Origin: Levilactobacillus suantsaii
Lineage (GTDB): Bacteria > Bacillota > Bacilli > Lactobacillales > Lactobacillaceae
Reading direction: 5' to 3'
DNA: 64,000 nucleotides
Assembly (NCBI RefSeq): GCF_004115745.1
Contig: NZ_QXIL01000007.1
Location: forward strand, 62,001-126,000
Shown here one piece after another: positions 61,718 to 64,000 of the stretch; position 1 is the first letter of the stretch, and every line of letters begins with the position of its first letter. The notes under the pieces are model-generated. The model was not told where the DNA came from, ran no database searches, and saw only the letters and a program-made list of their open reading frames with translations. Position numbers and translations under genes: made by a program.

Positions 61718-62182
61718 AACCGCTCATCCTCCGTTATTTCGTTTAGTATGTATACAAGATTTCCTTTTATTCAGCTATATCTTAATCCCTTTTTTAGATA
61801 ATGCAAGAATTAATTAATCATAATAATTAGTTTATATCAAATGAATTGTGTGTGAGGGAAATAAATAAGGCTTATAAATACCGATAAATCGGCATTCTGA
61901 GCAAACTTAATCGTAGCAAAAAGCAACAAATATTTTTTCGATTTTTAAGTCGCCTAACTAAATTGGCAACAGATTAGATGAATTGTGTAAACTGAAAAAT
62001 AAGTGCTGATATTTCCATATTAAAAAAACTGTAACGGTTGCTTTAATAATTTTTATCCTGGCTAAAAAGAATTAAACGGATTAACGTTCCGACGAACAAA
62101 AACTAGCTTAAACTGCCATCAGTCATTGTGTGACTGTAGTAGTCTAAGCTAGTTTAAATTTGATAGGTTAGCTCGATTGCGA
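61718..62182. other. AT-rich intergenic region between tandem adhesin genes
   Basis: No gene is seen. Next to the 59135 gene it must hold that gene's promoter; at the other end it has the terminator of the upstream paralog (62099-62157). The middle is AT-rich with no recognisable structure. Confidence 0.6.
62099..62157 (-). terminator. Terminator of the second adhesin gene
   Basis: AAACTAGCTTA and TAAGCTAGTTT arms with an inner CAGTC/GACTG-type extension. Confidence 0.7.
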
Positions 62183-64000
62183 TTAATGTTGCTTGCGCCG
62201 ATCCGTTACCAGCCCGAGTGTCCCTAACAGAAGGGCCATCCCCGCCGCAATGAAACCAGTTGGTTTGGTTTCATTAGTTTGCGGTAAGTTAGACGTGGTG
62301 TTGGCACGTTGACCAGGTTGTGAAGGGGTCTTTTGGACGTTAGTCGTGTTTGTATTAGGCGTGGTGTGAACTAATGCGGTCGGTTGGACAGAAGCTGATG
62401 TGTCGGCGTTTCTTGTGACGATTTGGTTCTCGGCGCCACTACGCTTCGATTGCGTCGTGCGGACGTTATGAATTGTGGCTTTGGGTGTTGCGAGTTTATC
62501 GGCCGCGTTTCCCGTGACGATGGTGTCATTTGCATTTCCAGTACTGATAACTGGCGAATCTGCAGTGTCCGTCCCTGGTGTGGTGGTGTCAGTATTGTTA
62601 GGGGCGACCGTATCACCAGCGCCACCGGTCGTCACCGTGTCACCCGCATTGCCCGTCGTTGGGGTGTCACCAGTGGTTGTACCGCCAGAGGTGTCAGTTG
62701 AAGTACCGGTATTGTCCCCAGTAGTGTCGGTGTCGCCGGTATTAGTTGGCGTGGTAGTTGTGTCATTACCGGTCGTAGTACTTTGGTTAGGATCCGCCAC
62801 GGTGATAGTTGCGGTTTCAGCTACGATGTATGGTTCGCCGGTGTTGTAATAATCATCAGCAACTTGGTAAGCATAGGTGACTTTGAACGCCCCAGCCTTA
62901 GTGGCCTGGCCATCTTGTAAAATGTTGTCAGGATCATCGATGCTGATCTGAACTTGGTCCAGACTTAACGGGTTATCGGCATCGTCGAGACCAGAAACGA
63001 AGTTGTCCGCGGCGGTCCAGTCTTGACCGACCGTTAACGCAGAGTCCTGCGTGGTGATGACCTTGCGTAACGTCATGTAGATGTATGGGGCCAAATTAGT
63101 GCTGGTCCCATCACCGGTATCAGCGCCATCGTCCATCTGAACGCCAGTTTGTGTCAGAAGGTAAGTATAGTTGGTTTGTGGAGTCCCGTCTGCGTTTAAC
63201 AAGACGGAGTACCCAACATCTTTGACCAGGTTAGCGATGTTCGCTTTGACCAAGTTGACATCGATGATGCCACCCGTGTAGAGGGTTTGACTAGAGTACG
63301 TGGTATCGCCCGCGCCAAAGTTGTGGACGGTGACTTGTCCCGCTGTAAGTTCCGGCATCAAGGCCTGGATGTCCTCGGGAACGGATTGATAGGAGATGCC
63401 AAGCTTAATGGCGGTTGCAGCGTGATACTGTCCAGCTAAACTTTCGGGCAATGCTTGCGCAATCCGGAACCGTAACACGTCATCGCGATAGGTAGCAGAT
63501 TCGGCGTTGAGCACACCGATTTGTTCAAACATATTATTGGTGTAAACGTCGGGGTTGTTTAAACTCATGGGGAGATTAACGATGTAACTACTGTCGCCAG
63601 CCAACTTGCCCGTGACCTTTAATTTTGCGGTGTCGGCTAACTGATAACCGGCCACCAGAAAGTCATCGTAAGTGTAGTATTGATTATCGCCGTGAGCTTG
63701 AAAGGCAAGGGCCAAAGTGGCTGGCAGATCAGCTAAGAAGGTACTTGCTGGGGTACCATTGCTTAAAATGAGTTGCGTTGGGTTGTTATAGGCTGCATCG
63801 ACCGAATGAGGTAACGAAACGGTCACGTTGACGTTTTGCGTCTGGTCAGTCGTGTTCGTCACGTTAAACAGGGCGTTGATGTTTTGGGCGTCTGAACTAA
63901 TGATGGTCGCCGCCTGGCTCGTCCCGGTGATGGAGTTGTGGTTCGTCAGCGAAGTCGTGGTATTGCCAGCACTATCCGTTGCCGTTAAACGAACGTGTGC
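62183..64000 (-). CDS. LPQTN sortase-anchored adhesin-like protein, N-terminus outside window
   Basis: The frame is open to the right edge (46 further codons beyond the first internal Met at 63862), so the gene starts outside. The visible 605 residues parallel the 59135 protein: AHVRLTATDSAGN, FNVTNTTDQTQN, a Big_3-like module nearly identical to its paralog, a shorter and rearranged Thr/Gly/Asp stalk, and LPQTNETK with membrane anchor and RRKQH. Identity is higher in the module around residues 380-480 of this fragment than in the N-terminal half, so the N-terminal part may bind a different ligand. Confidence 0.92.
   Translation of the reverse strand, partial: AHVRLTATDSAGNTTTSLTNHNSITGTSQAATIISSDAQNINALFNVTNTTDQTQNVNVTVSLPHSVDAAYNNPTQLILSNGTPASTFLADLPATLALAFQAHGDNQYYTYDDFLVAGYQLADTAKLKVTGKLAGDSSYIVNLPMSLNNPDVYTNNMFEQIGVLNAESATYRDDVLRFRIAQALPESLAGQYHAATAIKLGISYQSVPEDIQALMPELTAGQVTVHNFGAGDTTYSSQTLYTGGIIDVNLVKANIANLVKDVGYSVLLNADGTPQTNYTYLLTQTGVQMDDGADTGDGTSTNLAPYIYMTLRKVITTQDSALTVGQDWTAADNFVSGLDDADNPLSLDQVQISIDDPDNILQDGQATKAGAFKVTYAYQVADDYYNTGEPYIVAETATITVADPNQSTTTGNDTTTTPTNTGDTDTTGDNTGTSTDTSGGTTTGDTPTTGNAGDTVTTGGAGDTVAPNNTDTTTPGTDTADSPVISTGNANDTIVTGNAADKLATPKATIHNVRTTQSKRSGAENQIVTRNADTSASVQPTALVHTTPNTNTTNVQKTPSQPGQRANTTSNLPQTNETKPTGFIAAGMALLLGTLGLVTDRRKQH

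Noticed and set aside
1-64000. tRNA, rRNA genes and insertion sequences
   Set aside because: I looked for T-arm-like sequences, rRNA landmarks and transposase frames with terminal inverted repeats and found none that hold up.

Overview
The window looks like an oriC-proximal stretch of a Lactobacillaceae chromosome, most like the heterofermentative Levilactobacillus group. This rests on the conserved wal tail (yycI-walJ-htrA-rlmH), LPQTN sortase signals, a KxYKxGKxW signal peptide, phenolic acid decarboxylase with PadR, and pyruvate oxidase. Proximity to the origin is supported by seven sites matching the Spo0J/ParB centromere sequence parS (five perfect, two with one mismatch, all in the same orientation between 4.1 and 57.1 kb) and by a dense cluster of DnaA boxes between htrA and rlmH. 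dnaA itself is not in the window.

Layout. 1-4.9 kb: wal operon tail, DnaA-box cluster, rlmH. 5-11 kb: small secreted proteins of an LRGTWY-type family and two tandem large secreted paralogs, most of them broken; a candidate small RNA lies on the minus strand near 6.3 kb. 11-15.9 kb: an exosortase XrtG locus (glycosyltransferase, XrtG, Firmicu-CTERM-type substrate, integral membrane glycosyltransferase-like protein, divergent 6-pyruvoyl-tetrahydropterin-synthase-like gene), in which the substrate gene and the pterin-synthase-like gene are frameshifted. 15.9-17.8 kb: a decayed GNAT gene and a DUF2075 helicase-like gene. 17.9-29.9 kb: a decaying type I-E CRISPR-Cas system: two short arrays with duplicated 76-bp leaders separated by an MFS exporter and pyruvate oxidase, a 24-codon hydrophobic micro-ORF, cas3 broken by an amber codon, intact Cascade genes, and a 29-codon stub of cas1 with the rest of cas1 and all of cas2 gone. 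30-34 kb: an LRR/MucBP sortase-anchored protein and another small secreted protein.

34-41.8 kb: a heterodimeric multidrug ABC exporter behind a structured leader, a TetR regulator divergent from a frameshifted NmrA-type gene with a 26-bp palindrome between them, a secreted nuclease, and the padR/padC pair with a perfect PadR operator. 42-58.8 kb: redox and stress housekeeping in small divergent modules: aldo-keto reductases, flavodoxins, three SDRs, two LysR and two MerR regulators (one MerR broken), a disulfide oxidoreductase facing an OsmC peroxidase, TauE, GNAT and SMR genes, nearly all separated by strong intrinsic terminators. 59-64 kb: two tandem sortase-anchored adhesins, the second running off the right edge.

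Two themes stand out. First, chromosome-organisation sequences (parS, DnaA boxes) are threaded through intergenic spaces. Second, at least ten genes are broken by single stops, frameshifts or truncations, concentrated in dispensable systems (CRISPR, XrtG, secreted proteins). This points either to active gene decay or, for the single-base indels, to assembly error that raw reads could exclude.
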